NCBI GenBank assembly: GCA_945860265.1
Contig: CAMAQF010000045.1
Location: 1-33,501 of the forward strand
Direction of reading: 5' to 3'
Source of the DNA: Emticicia agri
GTDB lineage: Bacteria > Bacteroidota > Bacteroidia > Cytophagales > Spirosomataceae
Length of the DNA: 33,501 nucleotides
Both the position numbers and the translations under genes were made by a program. This document shows, piece after piece, positions 24,658 through 33,300 of the stretch. The stretch's first letter is position 1. Every line of letters starts with the position of its first letter. The notes beneath the pieces were generated by a model. That model worked only from the letters and a program-made list of their open reading frames with translations. It was not told the DNA's origin and did not search any database.

Positions 24658-24689
24658 TTTGCTTTTCTGAACACTGTTCATTATATATG
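24658..24689 (+). promoter_or_regulatory. tetR promoter overlapping an operator
   Basis: TTTG (24658-24661) and TATATATG (24682-24689, one base off TAnnTTTG) are 20 bases apart. The palindrome TGAACA-C-TGTTCA (24668-24680) lies between them, exactly where a repressor would block RNA polymerase. Confidence 0.7.
24663..24680. promoter_or_regulatory. TetR operator 1 (perfect palindrome)
   Basis: TGAACACTGTTCA is a perfect inverted repeat about a central base. The 16 bases 24663-24678 (TTTTCTGAACACTGTT) recur, reversed, at 25833-25848 before tolC. Confidence 0.75.
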
Positions 24690-24717
24690 TAATGTTAAGT
24701 GAATAATTAATTTACAA

Positions 24718-25341
24718 ATGGGCGTAATTGATAGAAAAGAAAGAGAAAAAGTAGAAATGAAGCGACAAATCCTAGATGCCGCTCGTTCGCTTTTTTTAGA
24801 GCAGGGATTTGAAAAAACAAGCATTAGGAATATTGCTGAAGTTATTGAATACAGTGCAGGAACGATTTACCTGTATTTTAAAGACAAAAACGAAATTCTT
24901 TTTGCCCTTCATGTAGAGGCGTTCAGTGTGCTGATGCAGGCCATGCAGGCAGGAATTATGGGTGAAACTGACCCGTTTGAAAGGTTAATTTCATTAGGAA
25001 AATATTACTTAAAATACGCTTTTGAAAACCCAGAACTTTACGATTTGATGTTTGTAATGACCGCCCCAATGGAATCATTAGAGTGTCGAGAAGAAATTTG
25101 GTGCGATGGTGAGAGGGCTTTTGAAACACTCAAGCTTGTGGTAGGCGATTGCATGAAAGCGGGATATTTTGAAGAGGCAGAAAACGAAACAATTTCAGTT
25201 ATGATGTGGAGTTTAGTTCACGGTTTGGCTACGCTACATTTACGTCGACGAACAATGATTTTTCCAGTAGTTAAAAGAATCAAACTTATGGAAGATGCTT
25301 ATGGACAGTTTATAGAAATATTAAAAACTTATAAAAAGTAA
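24718..25341 (+). CDS. TetR/AcrR-family transcriptional regulator
   Basis: A 207-residue protein. The N-terminal helix-turn-helix is at residues 15-62: MKRQILDAARSLFLEQGFEKTSIRNIAEVIEYSAGTIYLYFKDKNEILFAL. The C-terminal part (about 145 residues, all helical) is a ligand-binding/dimerisation domain. The stop overlaps the thioesterase start by one base (TAATG). A palindromic operator inside its own promoter and a reversed copy before the tolC gene suggest it represses both itself and the efflux locus, being released by a small-molecule ligand. The ligand is unknown. Confidence 0.94.
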   Translation: MGVIDRKEREKVEMKRQILDAARSLFLEQGFEKTSIRNIAEVIEYSAGTIYLYFKDKNEILFALHVEAFSVLMQAMQAGIMGETDPFERLISLGKYYLKYAFENPELYDLMFVMTAPMESLECREEIWCDGERAFETLKLVVGDCMKAGYFEEAENETISVMMWSLVHGLATLHLRRRTMIFPVVKRIKLMEDAYGQFIEILKTYKK

Positions 25342-25781
25342 TGATGACAAATCAAGTTTTAGATTATTTTATTTCAAATATTGGTAAAAATTCCTCAGAA
25401 ATGAGCCCTTCGGCCTTAGGTCGTTGGCTCAATGGTAAATTGATTGCGGTAGAAGAAGGCTCACTTACAGTTGAGTTTGTGGTGCGTGAACAAATGACAA
25501 ATCCAGGGAAAATTCTACATGGAGGGGTAGCTGCATCAATGATGGATGACGTCATGGGAATGACCGTTTTTTCGCTCGGACGTGAAAATTTTTATTCAAC
25601 AATTAATCTAAGCGTTGATTATCTTTTACCTACCAAAGTTGGTGAGGTTATTTATGTAAAATCAAAGGTGATTAGAGCCGGAAAAACGGTTATCAACATG
25701 GAATGTGAAGTCAGAAACAATGAACATAAAATTGTTGCCAAATGTACTTCTAACTTAGTAACTACTGGTTTAAAAATGTAA
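25341..25781 (+). CDS. PaaI-type hotdog-fold thioesterase
   Basis: A 146-residue protein with the hotdog hallmark NPGKILHGGVAASMMDDVMGM (residues 54-74), where HGG and the acidic D70/D71 are catalytic-type positions, and the late strand TVINMECEVRNNEHKIVAKCTSNLV. The family hydrolyses acyl- or arylacyl-CoA thioesters. It is translationally coupled to tetR. Such TetR-thioesterase pairs suggest that the regulator's signal is an acyl-CoA or aromatic compound, an inference from pairing only. A terminator follows directly. Confidence 0.9.
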   Translation: MMTNQVLDYFISNIGKNSSEMSPSALGRWLNGKLIAVEEGSLTVEFVVREQMTNPGKILHGGVAASMMDDVMGMTVFSLGRENFYSTINLSVDYLLPTKVGEVIYVKSKVIRAGKTVINMECEVRNNEHKIVAKCTSNLVTTGLKM

Positions 25782-25789
25782 TTGAGTGA

Positions 25790-25820
25790 GGTCTGACCAT
25801 TGGTTCGGCCTTATTTTTTG
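25790..25820 (+). terminator. Intrinsic terminator after the thioesterase gene
   Basis: AGGTCTGACC (25790-25799) pairs with GGTTCGGCCT (25802-25811) with one mismatch and two wobbles, followed by TATTTTTT. The tetR-thioesterase unit ends here, so tolC needs its own promoter. Confidence 0.75.
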
Positions 25821-25830
25821 TGACCATTAC

Positions 25831-25848
25831 TTAACAGTGTTCAGAAAA
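25831..25848. promoter_or_regulatory. TetR operator 2, upstream of tolC
   Basis: AACAGTGTTCAGAAAA (25833-25848) is the exact reverse complement of the 16 bases of operator 1. The palindrome here has one mismatch (TTAACA-G-TGTTCA). It lies about 105 bases before the tolC start. The matching promoter boxes were not found with confidence. Confidence 0.7.
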
Positions 25849-25953
25849 TAACAAACTGTTTTTTTAAATAAAGGTATGATTAAGAAAGATTCATTGATAA
25901 TATGTCAATTTTACTAAGTAGTTGTATCAAATAAAACGGCGTTTACTTATTAT

Positions 25954-27330
25954 ATGAAAAAGCTATTTACTTACTTATTTTTTGCTTCGTTTGGAGCATT
26001 TGCACAAACTAGCAGGATATTATCGCCAGTCCTTGAATCGTATATTCAGGAAGGCTTGAAACAGAATTTGGCTCTGAAACAAGAACGCCTCGAAATCTTG
26101 AAATCAGACGAAAATATTACACAAGCAAAGGCGAATTTTATGCCCAAAGTTACTTTTAATCCAATTTATTCATTTGCTGCGGGTGGACGAAAATTAGCTT
26201 TTCCGATTGGTGATTTGTTAAATCCAGTTTATTCTACCTTGAATCAATTAACAAAAACTAATAATTTCCCGCAAGTCGAAAACGTCAATCAGCAACTCGC
26301 TCCCAATAATTTTCATGATACAAAGCTGAGTTTTCAGTACCCAATTTTCAATACGGATATTCGATATAACTTATTGATGCAGAGAGATTTACTTTCGGCA
26401 CAAGAAGCAAAGAAGCGAGTTTTAGAAAATGAAATTTGTTATAGCATCACAACTGCCTATCTGCAATATATGCAAACGCTTGAAGCCCAAAAGATTTTTG
26501 ATGCCTCAAGAAAGCTATTGACAGATTTTGTGAAACTCAACGAAAAACTTGTCAGCAATAATGTAGCCACCAAAGATATAATCTATTCGGCTGAATATGA
26601 AGTAAGCAAACTCGACCAACAAGTTGCGGTTCTCGACAAAAATCGACAATCAGTGCAAGCTTTCTTGAATTATGTGATGAACCGTGATTTTTATACCGAA
26701 ATCGTTGCAGATACAAATTTGGTGAATTATGCCATTCCAACGACGGGCGGGTGGCGTTCCACTTTAGCTCAAATAAAAGAAGATGCCTTGGCTCATCGTC
26801 AGGAACTTTCGCAACTACGTACCAACATAAAACTTAGTGAAACAGCTATCAAATTGCAGGAAATGAATGCCATTCGTCCGCAGGTTTTTGTCGGTGGCAA
26901 TATGGGTTTTCAGGGCTTTGGATATACTTTCAAAAACCAAGCATATCTCATTGGGCAGATTGGTTTAAGCTGGGATTTATACCACGGTTACGAGAAAAAA
27001 TCAAAGATTCAACAAGCAAAAATTCAGAAAAGTATTCTTGATACAAAGCTCGAAGAAGTACAAAAGCAGATTAAATTACAGGTTTCACAAGCATATTTTG
27101 AGTTAGAAGCAGCAAAAAAGTCACTAACAATGGCAAAAGATGGCACTACAAAAGCTGAAAAGTATTTCAAAATAGTAGAAAGTCGTTACCGAAATGGGCA
27201 AGCAATAATGATTGAATACCTTCGGGCATCAAACGAAATTATTACGGCACGCTTACAAGAATCGCTTGCTAAATATGATGTTTTGATAAAGCAGGCGGCT
27301 TTAGATAAGGTTGGGGCGGTTTCGCAATAA
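25954..27330 (+). CDS. TolC-family outer membrane efflux protein
   Basis: A 458-residue protein with a signal peptide (MKKLFTYLFFASFGAFAQ). The two-fold repeated alpha-helical/beta-barrel architecture of TolC is visible: residues 25-60 (LESYIQEGLKQNLALKQERLEI) start the first half, and later coiled helices such as VQKQIKLQVSQAYFELEAAKKSLTMAKDGTTKAEKYFKIVESRYRNGQAIMIEYLRASNEI form the second. It provides the outer-membrane duct for the RND pump encoded further on. Its last 71 bases are copied in the 201-bp duplication immediately downstream. Confidence 0.95.
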   Translation: MKKLFTYLFFASFGAFAQTSRILSPVLESYIQEGLKQNLALKQERLEILKSDENITQAKANFMPKVTFNPIYSFAAGGRKLAFPIGDLLNPVYSTLNQLTKTNNFPQVENVNQQLAPNNFHDTKLSFQYPIFNTDIRYNLLMQRDLLSAQEAKKRVLENEICYSITTAYLQYMQTLEAQKIFDASRKLLTDFVKLNEKLVSNNVATKDIIYSAEYEVSKLDQQVAVLDKNRQSVQAFLNYVMNRDFYTEIVADTNLVNYAIPTTGGWRSTLAQIKEDALAHRQELSQLRTNIKLSETAIKLQEMNAIRPQVFVGGNMGFQGFGYTFKNQAYLIGQIGLSWDLYHGYEKKSKIQQAKIQKSILDTKLEEVQKQIKLQVSQAYFELEAAKKSLTMAKDGTTKAEKYFKIVESRYRNGQAIMIEYLRASNEIITARLQESLAKYDVLIKQAALDKVGAVSQ

Positions 27331-27661
27331 TTTGTTTTACCACAGAGAGAACAGAGATAAACCACAGAAGAAACAGAGAGAAAAAAGAAAAACAGAGATA
27401 AAATGGAGATAAATCAGATTACAGAGGCTGTTATTGGAAAGGCGATTCAAGTTCATCGAAAATCGCTTGCTAAATATGATATTTTGGTAAAGCAGGCGGC
27501 TTTAGATAAGGTTGGGGCGGTTTCGCAATAATTTGTTTTACCACAGAGACAACAGAGATAAACCACAGAAGAAACAGAGAGAAAAAAGAAAAACAGAGAT
27601 AAAATGGAGATAAATCAGATTACAGAGGCTGTTATTGGAAAGGCGATTCAAGTTCATCGAA
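27260..27661 (+). repeat. 201-bp tandem duplication over tolC 3' end and GxxExxY 5' end
   Basis: 27260-27460 and 27461-27661 are two copies with period 201 bases; three differences were counted (two in the tolC-derived part, one in the CACAGAG part). Each copy has the last 71 bases of tolC, the left CACAGAG-type inverted repeat, and the first 57-58 bases of the GxxExxY gene. The first copy of the gene start (ATG at 27403) runs into the tolC tail copy, so only the second (27604) leads into the gene. The remaining differences show the duplication is not brand new. Confidence 0.95.
27335..27378 (+). repeat. Left inverted repeat, outer copy
   Basis: TTTTACCACAGAGAGAACAG opens a 44-base arm made of two related 22-base units. 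Its first 22 bases equal the reverse complement of 28060-28081 exactly; overall 38 of 44 positions match. A near-identical second copy is at 27536-27579 because of the 201-bp duplication. Confidence 0.85.
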
Positions 27662-27993
27662 ATCTTGGCCTTGGACTTTTAGAAAGTGCTTATAAAGAAT
27701 GTCTTTATTATGAATTGACTGAGGCAGGCTTAAATGTAGAAAAGGAAAAAGCTATGCCATTAGTTTATCAAAAAATAAAATTGGAATGTGGGTATCAAGT
27801 TGATTTATTCGTGTAAAATCAAATTATTGTAGAATTAAAGGCAGTTGAATTTCTTAATGATGTTCATTTAGCTCAAACCTTAACTAATTTAAAAATTGCT
27901 AATTGTCAGACAGGTTTGCTAATCAATTTTAATGTTTCTAAACTAACTGACGGCATAAAAAGAGTTTACAATAAATATTATTTCAAAGAATAA
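27604..27993 (+). pseudogene. GxxExxY-family (PD-(D/E)xK-like) gene with in-frame stop
   Basis: Reading from 27604 in one frame gives 129 codons to the TAA at 27991, interrupted by one TAA at 27814 (codon 71). The N-terminal part MEINQITEAVIGKAIQVHRNLGLGLLESAYKECL carries the GxGLLExxY motif that names the family. After VDLFV-stop the frame continues NQIIVELKAVEFLNDVHLAQTLTNLKIANCQTGLLINFNVSKLTDGIKRV, also typical. The D of YQVDLFV and the ELK of VELKAVE fit the PD-(D/E)xK nuclease core. A GAA-to-TAA change explains the break, as Glu usually stands here. The stop removes the ExK half, so the nuclease should be dead unless readthrough occurs. The gene lies between inverted repeats. Confidence 0.9.
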
Positions 27994-28037
27994 AAACCTC
28001 CGTTCGCTCTATTATTATTAAATATTTCGAGAATAAG

Positions 28038-28081
28038 CTCTGTTGCCTCTGCGGTAAACCTCTGTTCTCTCTGTGGTAAAA
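28038..28081 (+). repeat. Right inverted repeat of the GxxExxY element
   Basis: The reverse complement of this arm begins TTTTACCACAGAGAGAACAG and matches the left arm (27335-27378) at 38 of 44 bases. It ends 14 bases before the next gene's ATG. Confidence 0.85.
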
Positions 28082-28094
28082 AAACAAAACGAAT

Positions 28095-28514
28095 ATGATA
28101 TTTCCACTAACAAACACACTCATTTTACTCGCCATTTCGGGCATACATTTTTTTTGGGCTTTTGGTGGGTGTTGGGGAGCAGATGCTGCCATTCCAACGA
28201 ATAAAGATGGCAAAAAAGCATTGAATCCCGATATTTTTGCAACGCTTATAGTAGCTTTTGGTATTCTTGCAATGGCATTGCTTCATCTTGAAAAAGTGCA
28301 AATGTTAAGTTTGCCTATTCCAGCTTGGATTAATACTTATGGCTTGAAAATCATTGCAGGAATATTCCTACTTCGTGCCATTGGCGATTTTCGTTATGTA
28401 GGTTTTTTTAAGAAAATAAAAAACACAAAATTTGCCAATTTAGATACAAAATACTACTCTCCATTGTGCTTATTATTAAGTATTAATGCTTTTATATCAG
28501 CTTTTTATTTATGA
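28095..28514 (+). CDS. DUF3995 membrane protein
   Basis: A 139-residue protein with four membrane segments: LILLAISGIHFFWAFGG, FATLIVAFGILAMALLHL, LKIIAGIFLLRAIGDF and YSPLCLLLSINAFISAFYL. The short motifs HFFWAFGGCWGADAAIP and RAIGDFRYVGFFK are those of DUF3995, whose function is unknown. Its stop overlaps the next start (ATGA, four bases), so it is translationally coupled to the flavoprotein gene. Confidence 0.88.
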   Translation: MIFPLTNTLILLAISGIHFFWAFGGCWGADAAIPTNKDGKKALNPDIFATLIVAFGILAMALLHLEKVQMLSLPIPAWINTYGLKIIAGIFLLRAIGDFRYVGFFKKIKNTKFANLDTKYYSPLCLLLSINAFISAFYL

Positions 28515-29089
28515 AAAAAATATTACTTATTCAAGGGCACCCAGATACTGAGAGTTTCAATTTTGCTCTTTATGAAGCCTACAAAAAAGGAGTGATTGCA
28601 TCGGGAGCAGAAATAAAAGAAATTATCGTTCGAGATTTGCAGTTTAACCCAAACTTACAATTTGGCTACCGAAAACGCACTGAATTAGAGCCAGATTTAC
28701 TGGAATCTATCGAAAAAATCAAATGGGCGGAGCATATCGTGTTATTTTATCCAGTTTGGTGGGGTTCTGTTCCTGCACTTTTAAAAGGTTTTTTCGATAG
28801 AATTTTCTTGCCAGGAATTGCCTACGAAAAAATAGAAAACTCGGTTTGGTGGAAAAAGTTACTTACAGGTCGCACAGGCCATATTGTCAGCACACTTGAC
28901 CAACCAGCATGGTATTATTGGCTGTATTACGGTCGTCCGAGTTATCATGCAATGAAACAACTAACCTTTCATTTTGTAGGTATAAAGCCAGTTCGCACCA
29001 CCGCCATTGGCCCGATTAGATTATCAAAAGATAGTTATCGAGCCAATTGGTTAAAGAAATTAGAAAAATTAGGTTTTGAACAAAAATAA
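28511..29089 (+). CDS. NAD(P)H:quinone-type flavodoxin-fold oxidoreductase
   Basis: A 192-residue protein. The N-terminus KKILLIQGHPDTESFNFAL is the phosphate-binding loop of the KefF/MdaB/NQO group. LFYPVWWGSVPALLKGFFDRIFLPGIAYE is the typical FMN/FAD-binding and dimer region. GRTGHIVSTLDQPAWYYW is a later conserved piece. The family reduces quinones and nitro compounds by two electrons using NAD(P)H. In this locus it may detoxify the substrate that the pump exports. It overlaps the DUF3995 gene by four bases; the adaptor ATG follows 10 bases after its stop. Confidence 0.92.
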   Translation: MKKILLIQGHPDTESFNFALYEAYKKGVIASGAEIKEIIVRDLQFNPNLQFGYRKRTELEPDLLESIEKIKWAEHIVLFYPVWWGSVPALLKGFFDRIFLPGIAYEKIENSVWWKKLLTGRTGHIVSTLDQPAWYYWLYYGRPSYHAMKQLTFHFVGIKPVRTTAIGPIRLSKDSYRANWLKKLEKLGFEQK

Positions 29090-29099
29090 AAAGCTATAT

Positions 29100-30140
29100 A
29101 TGAAAAATTATATTTTTATGATTCTCACAACTACTTTAATAACAGTAAGTTGTGGAAAAAAACAAGAAACAAAAAAAGCAGAATCCGAGGAAATTCTGAC
29201 GGTTGAAGTTCAGCCTGTTAGCCGAAAATCGTTGAGCGAACCAATTATTGCAAGTGGCGTACTTTCGTCAAAATCAGAAATGAAATTGGCATTTAAAACT
29301 GGCGGCATGATTCGTAGAATTTATGTACAAGAAGGTCAATCTGTAAAAGAAGGACAACTTTTAGCCGAACTCGATTTATCAGAAATTGATGCTCAAGTTC
29401 GTCAAGCTAAATTGGGTTTAGAAAAATTAGAAAGAGATTTGGAACGAGTAAAAAAACTCTACGCCGATGAAGCCACAACGCTCACCAATGTTCAAGATGC
29501 AACTACTAGTTTCGATGTTGCCAAACAAAGCGTACAAGTTGCCGAATTCAACCAAAAATTATCAAGAATTTACTCTCCAACAAGCGGACGTATTCTTAGA
29601 AAAATTTCCGAACAAGGAGAATTAATAACGCCATTTGCACCAGCATTTATTCTCGGAACAGGCGAAAGTGCTTATATCGTAAACGTCGGTTTGGCCGACC
29701 GTGATGTAGTAAAAGTAAAAATTGGTGATGTGGCAACGGTTTATTTAGATGCTTATCCAAACGAAGCCTTCCAAGCCCGAATCACGCAAATTGCCCAAAC
29801 CGTAAACCCGGCAACTGGCACTTTTGAGGCTGAACTACAGATTCAACCGAATGGGAAAAAACTTATTTCTGGTTTCGTAGCCAAAGCTGAAATTTCTACA
29901 GGAAAAGCTCCTTCTACACTCGCAGTACCCATTGAAGCATTAGTTGAGGCCGATAAAAACACGGCGTTTATTTATTCATATAATACTAAAAGTCAATCAG
30001 TTAGTAAAATACCAGTCAGTATTGGAAATATTTTTAGCAGTAGCGTTGCCATCGTTTCAGGCATAAGTGAAGGTACACAAATCGTAACGAAAGGAGCTAA
30101 TTTCTTGAGCGATAAAAGCAAGGTTAAGGTGATAAAATGA
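29100..30140 (+). CDS. RND efflux periplasmic adaptor, lipoprotein
   Basis: The ATG at 29100 gives 346 residues and a lipoprotein signal peptide ending ITVSCGKKQ. An in-frame TTG at 29076 lies inside the previous gene and is less likely. The lipoyl-like half-motif LAFKTGGMIRRIYVQEGQSVKEGQLLAELD is followed by a short helical hairpin (VRQAKLGLEKLERDLERVKKLYADEATT), then IYSPTSGRILRKISEQGELI, and the beta-barrel and membrane-proximal domains. It links the RND pump to TolC. It is separated from the pump gene by 165 bases containing a repeat relic. Confidence 0.95.
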   Translation: MKNYIFMILTTTLITVSCGKKQETKKAESEEILTVEVQPVSRKSLSEPIIASGVLSSKSEMKLAFKTGGMIRRIYVQEGQSVKEGQLLAELDLSEIDAQVRQAKLGLEKLERDLERVKKLYADEATTLTNVQDATTSFDVAKQSVQVAEFNQKLSRIYSPTSGRILRKISEQGELITPFAPAFILGTGESAYIVNVGLADRDVVKVKIGDVATVYLDAYPNEAFQARITQIAQTVNPATGTFEAELQIQPNGKKLISGFVAKAEISTGKAPSTLAVPIEALVEADKNTAFIYSYNTKSQSVSKIPVSIGNIFSSSVAIVSGISEGTQIVTKGANFLSDKSKVKVIK

Positions 30141-30305
30141 GTTTTAATTTATTAATCCTCATCAATAATTAATGCAAAAATTTACAACCGCATCGGCAAT
30201 CTAATAAGACAATAAGTGACACTAAGAAATCAATTAGTGAAAACATTGTGCTCTTAGTGCCTTAGTCGTGAAGAAAAAGACACGGTTTTCAATATTTTTT
30301 AAAAC
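30141..30305. other. Adaptor-pump spacer with CACTAAG-type repeat
   Basis: The 165-base spacer holds CACTAAG (30220-30226) and CTTAGTG (30253-30259) in inverse orientation. CTTAGTGCCTTAGTCGTGAA follows (30253-30272). This resembles the periodic CAC-AAG/CACAGAG words around the GxxExxY element and may be a remnant of the same kind of repeat. No gene is seen. Confidence 0.5.
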
Positions 30306-33300
30306 ATGAAATTAGTCGAATTTTCCGTCAAAAACTACCAATTCACCATTATCATTTTCTTGATGATTATGGCGATTGGAGTCAACTCATTGCTCAATAT
30401 GCCTAAAGCCGAAGACCCAGCTTTGAAGGCAACTTTTAATAGTATTGTGGTGGTTTATCCTGGCACCTCGCCTGCTGATATGGAGAAGCTCATTGTCGAT
30501 CCGATTGAAGATAAAATGTCTGAAATCAGTGATATTAAAAAAATCATTTCTACAGCTGATGAAGGTGTTGCTCAAATCCGTTTAGAGTTTATTCATTCAA
30601 TTAACCCTGACGACAAATATAACGAGGTTTTGCGTGAGCTGAACGCCATTCGCACCAAGCTACCTGCCGATATTTATAGTATGGATGTACTACGTTTTAC
30701 GCCCGAAGGTGTAAATATCATTCAATGTGCTTTGATGTCGGAAACTACTCCCTACAAAGATTTGGAAAAAGAAGCCGATAATCTGAAAGATAAATTATTG
30801 AAAGTAAAGTCAATAAAAACAGCTGAAATTTGGGCATTTCCGAAACAACAAGTAACAATTTCGGTCAATTTAGATAAGATGGCACAATTCCGAATTCCGC
30901 TGAACCGAGTTTTGGGGGCAATTCAATCGGAAAACGCCAATGTTCCCGCAGGAAATATCGAGATTGGTGGTCGAAAATTTAGTGTAAAAACGTCGGGTAG
31001 CTACGAAAATTTGGATGAAATAAAAAGTACCATTGTAAGTTCGTCAGGCACAACCGTTACTTATTTGCGAGATATAGCCGAAGTGAAATTTGATTATGAA
31101 GAAGAAAGCTATTTGGGTCGCTTAAATGGGAAAAGAGCCGTTTTCGTAACTGCCACCATGAAAAATGGAAGTAATATTTTCAAAACAGGCGAAGAAATTA
31201 GACCAATTCTTGATAATTTTGCAAAAAATCTTCCTCCAAACATCAAATTTGAACAAAGTTTCGACCAAGTAAAAAGTGTTTCTACTCGTTTGTTTGGTTT
31301 GGCTCGTGATTTTGGTATTGCTATTTTATTAGTACTCATTACACTCATTCCATTGGGTATTCGCCCCGCCATTATCGTAATGATTTCTATTCCTTTATCC
31401 TTAGCAATCGGCTTGACCTTACTCGATTTGGCAGGTTTTGGCATTAATCAATTGAGCGTAGTAGGGCTCGTAATTGCCCTCGGTTTATTGGTTGATGATT
31501 CGATTGTCGTAGTCGAAAATATCGCCCGATTCCTCCGAACAGGGATGCCACGCCGAGAAGCAGCAATCGAAGCAACTAAACAAATTAGTTTAGCGGTTTT
31601 AGGCTGTACGGCAACTTTGATTTTCGCTTTTTTGCCGCTCTGTTTTTTACCCGAATCAGCTGGAGATTTTATCAGAAGTTTACCGATAGCAGTGATTATG
31701 ACCATCATTGCTTCGCTTTTTGTATCGCTCACAATCGTACCCTTTTTGGCAAGCCAACTAATGCCTCGTGAAGAACACGGCGAAAATATTGTATTACGTT
31801 TGATGAAAAAAGGTATCGAAGGCTCGTACCGAAAAGTATTGCATAAAGCACTTTTTTACCCAAAAACAGCACTTTTGATAGCTGTTTTGATTTTTGCAGG
31901 AAGTTTAGCTTTGATTCCAATCGTTGGTATGAGTGTGTTTCCACGTTCGGAAAAACCACAGTTTTTGATAAATATCGAGACCCCACTTGGCACAAGTTTG
32001 GGTGAAACCGACAAAGCAGCTCGTTTTGTAGAAAAAGAACTATTAAAGCATAAAATTGTCAAAAACTTTGCGACAAACGTAGGAAAAAGTAATCCACGAA
32101 TTTATTATAATACCTTGCCAATTGGTGGTACTTTGGCAAATTATTCTCAACTCTTTGTTCAACTTCAAGATAAAGTAGAAGTGCCTGAGCGTGAAAGCTT
32201 TATTGATGAACTTCGAGGGATTTTCGATTCGTATGCTGGTGCAAAAATCCGTGTGATTCAGTTTGAGCAGGGAGCACCATTCGAAGCACCTTTGGCGGTC
32301 AGAATTGTGGGCGAAAACCTTGATTCACTGCGAGTTATTTCATCAAAAGTTGAGCGTGTATTTAAAGATACCAAAGGTACGATTTATGTTAATAATGCAC
32401 TTTCGGCACAAAATGTAGATTTACGAGTAAATATTAATAAAGATAAAGCAGGAATGTTAGGCATTCCAACGGTTGATATTGATCGCACAATCAGAATGGG
32501 AATTGCGGGCGTAAATATGGGAATTTACAAAGAAAAAGAAGGCGAAGAAATGAACCTTAATGTGAGTTTACCACGTGATCAACGCCCAAGTATGGATGTT
32601 TTCTCGAAAGTGTTTGTTGCCAACCAAATGGGAAGTTTAATACCTTTGAGCCAACTCGCAACCGTTGGTTTTGAGACTTCACCCAACAGAATTAATCACT
32701 ATGACCGAGATAGATATTCAACCGTTTCGGCTTTCGTTAAAAGTGGATTTTTGACACCTAATGTAACGAAGGAAGCCGTTGAAAAATTGAGTAAAATCAA
32801 ACTTCCTAAAGGTTATGAGTTTAAAATGGCAGGCGAAGTAGAGCGTTCGGCCGAAACTTTTGGTGGGCTTGGTACAATTATTATCATCACGATTTTTGGA
32901 ATTATTGCCATTCTGATTCTCGAATTCAAAACTTTCAAAAGCACATTCATCGTACTTTCAGTGATTCCGCTTGGAATGATTGGTGCGATTTTGATTTTGC
33001 TTTTTACTGGAAATTCGCTTTCGTTTACGGCAATCGTAGGCATTATTGCTTTGGCAGGTATTGAGGTAAAAAACTCCATTTTACTTGTAGATTATACCAA
33101 TTTCCTTAGAAAAGAAAATGGCTTAAGCATAGATGCTGCTATTGAAGAAGCTGGCGAAACTCGTTTTATTCCTATTGTTTTGACAACTATGACTGCCATT
33201 GGTGGCATGATTCCATTGATTATGGAACATTCACCATTGTATTCACCTTTGGCCTTAGTAATTGTAGGCGGTTTGATTTCGTCGTTGATTTTGACCCGAA

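Larger units (their letters stand above)
27335..28081 (+). mobile_element. Putative GxxExxY-carrying element with inverted-repeat ends
   Basis: The region between the left and right 44-bp arms contains nothing but the broken GxxExxY gene and part of a duplication. It starts 5 bases after the tolC stop and ends 14 bases before the next efflux-locus gene, so it sits between two genes that otherwise look like one operon. No transposase is present. The outer TTTGTTTT bases on both sides also match in inverse, so target duplications cannot be read off. The call as a mobile element is inference from structure. Confidence 0.55.

Noticed and set aside
27335-27603. CRISPR array suggested by CACAGAG-type 22-base periodicity and the 201-base repeat
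   Set aside because: There are no regular repeats with unique spacers and no cas genes; the periodicity belongs to the inverted-repeat arms and one tandem duplication.
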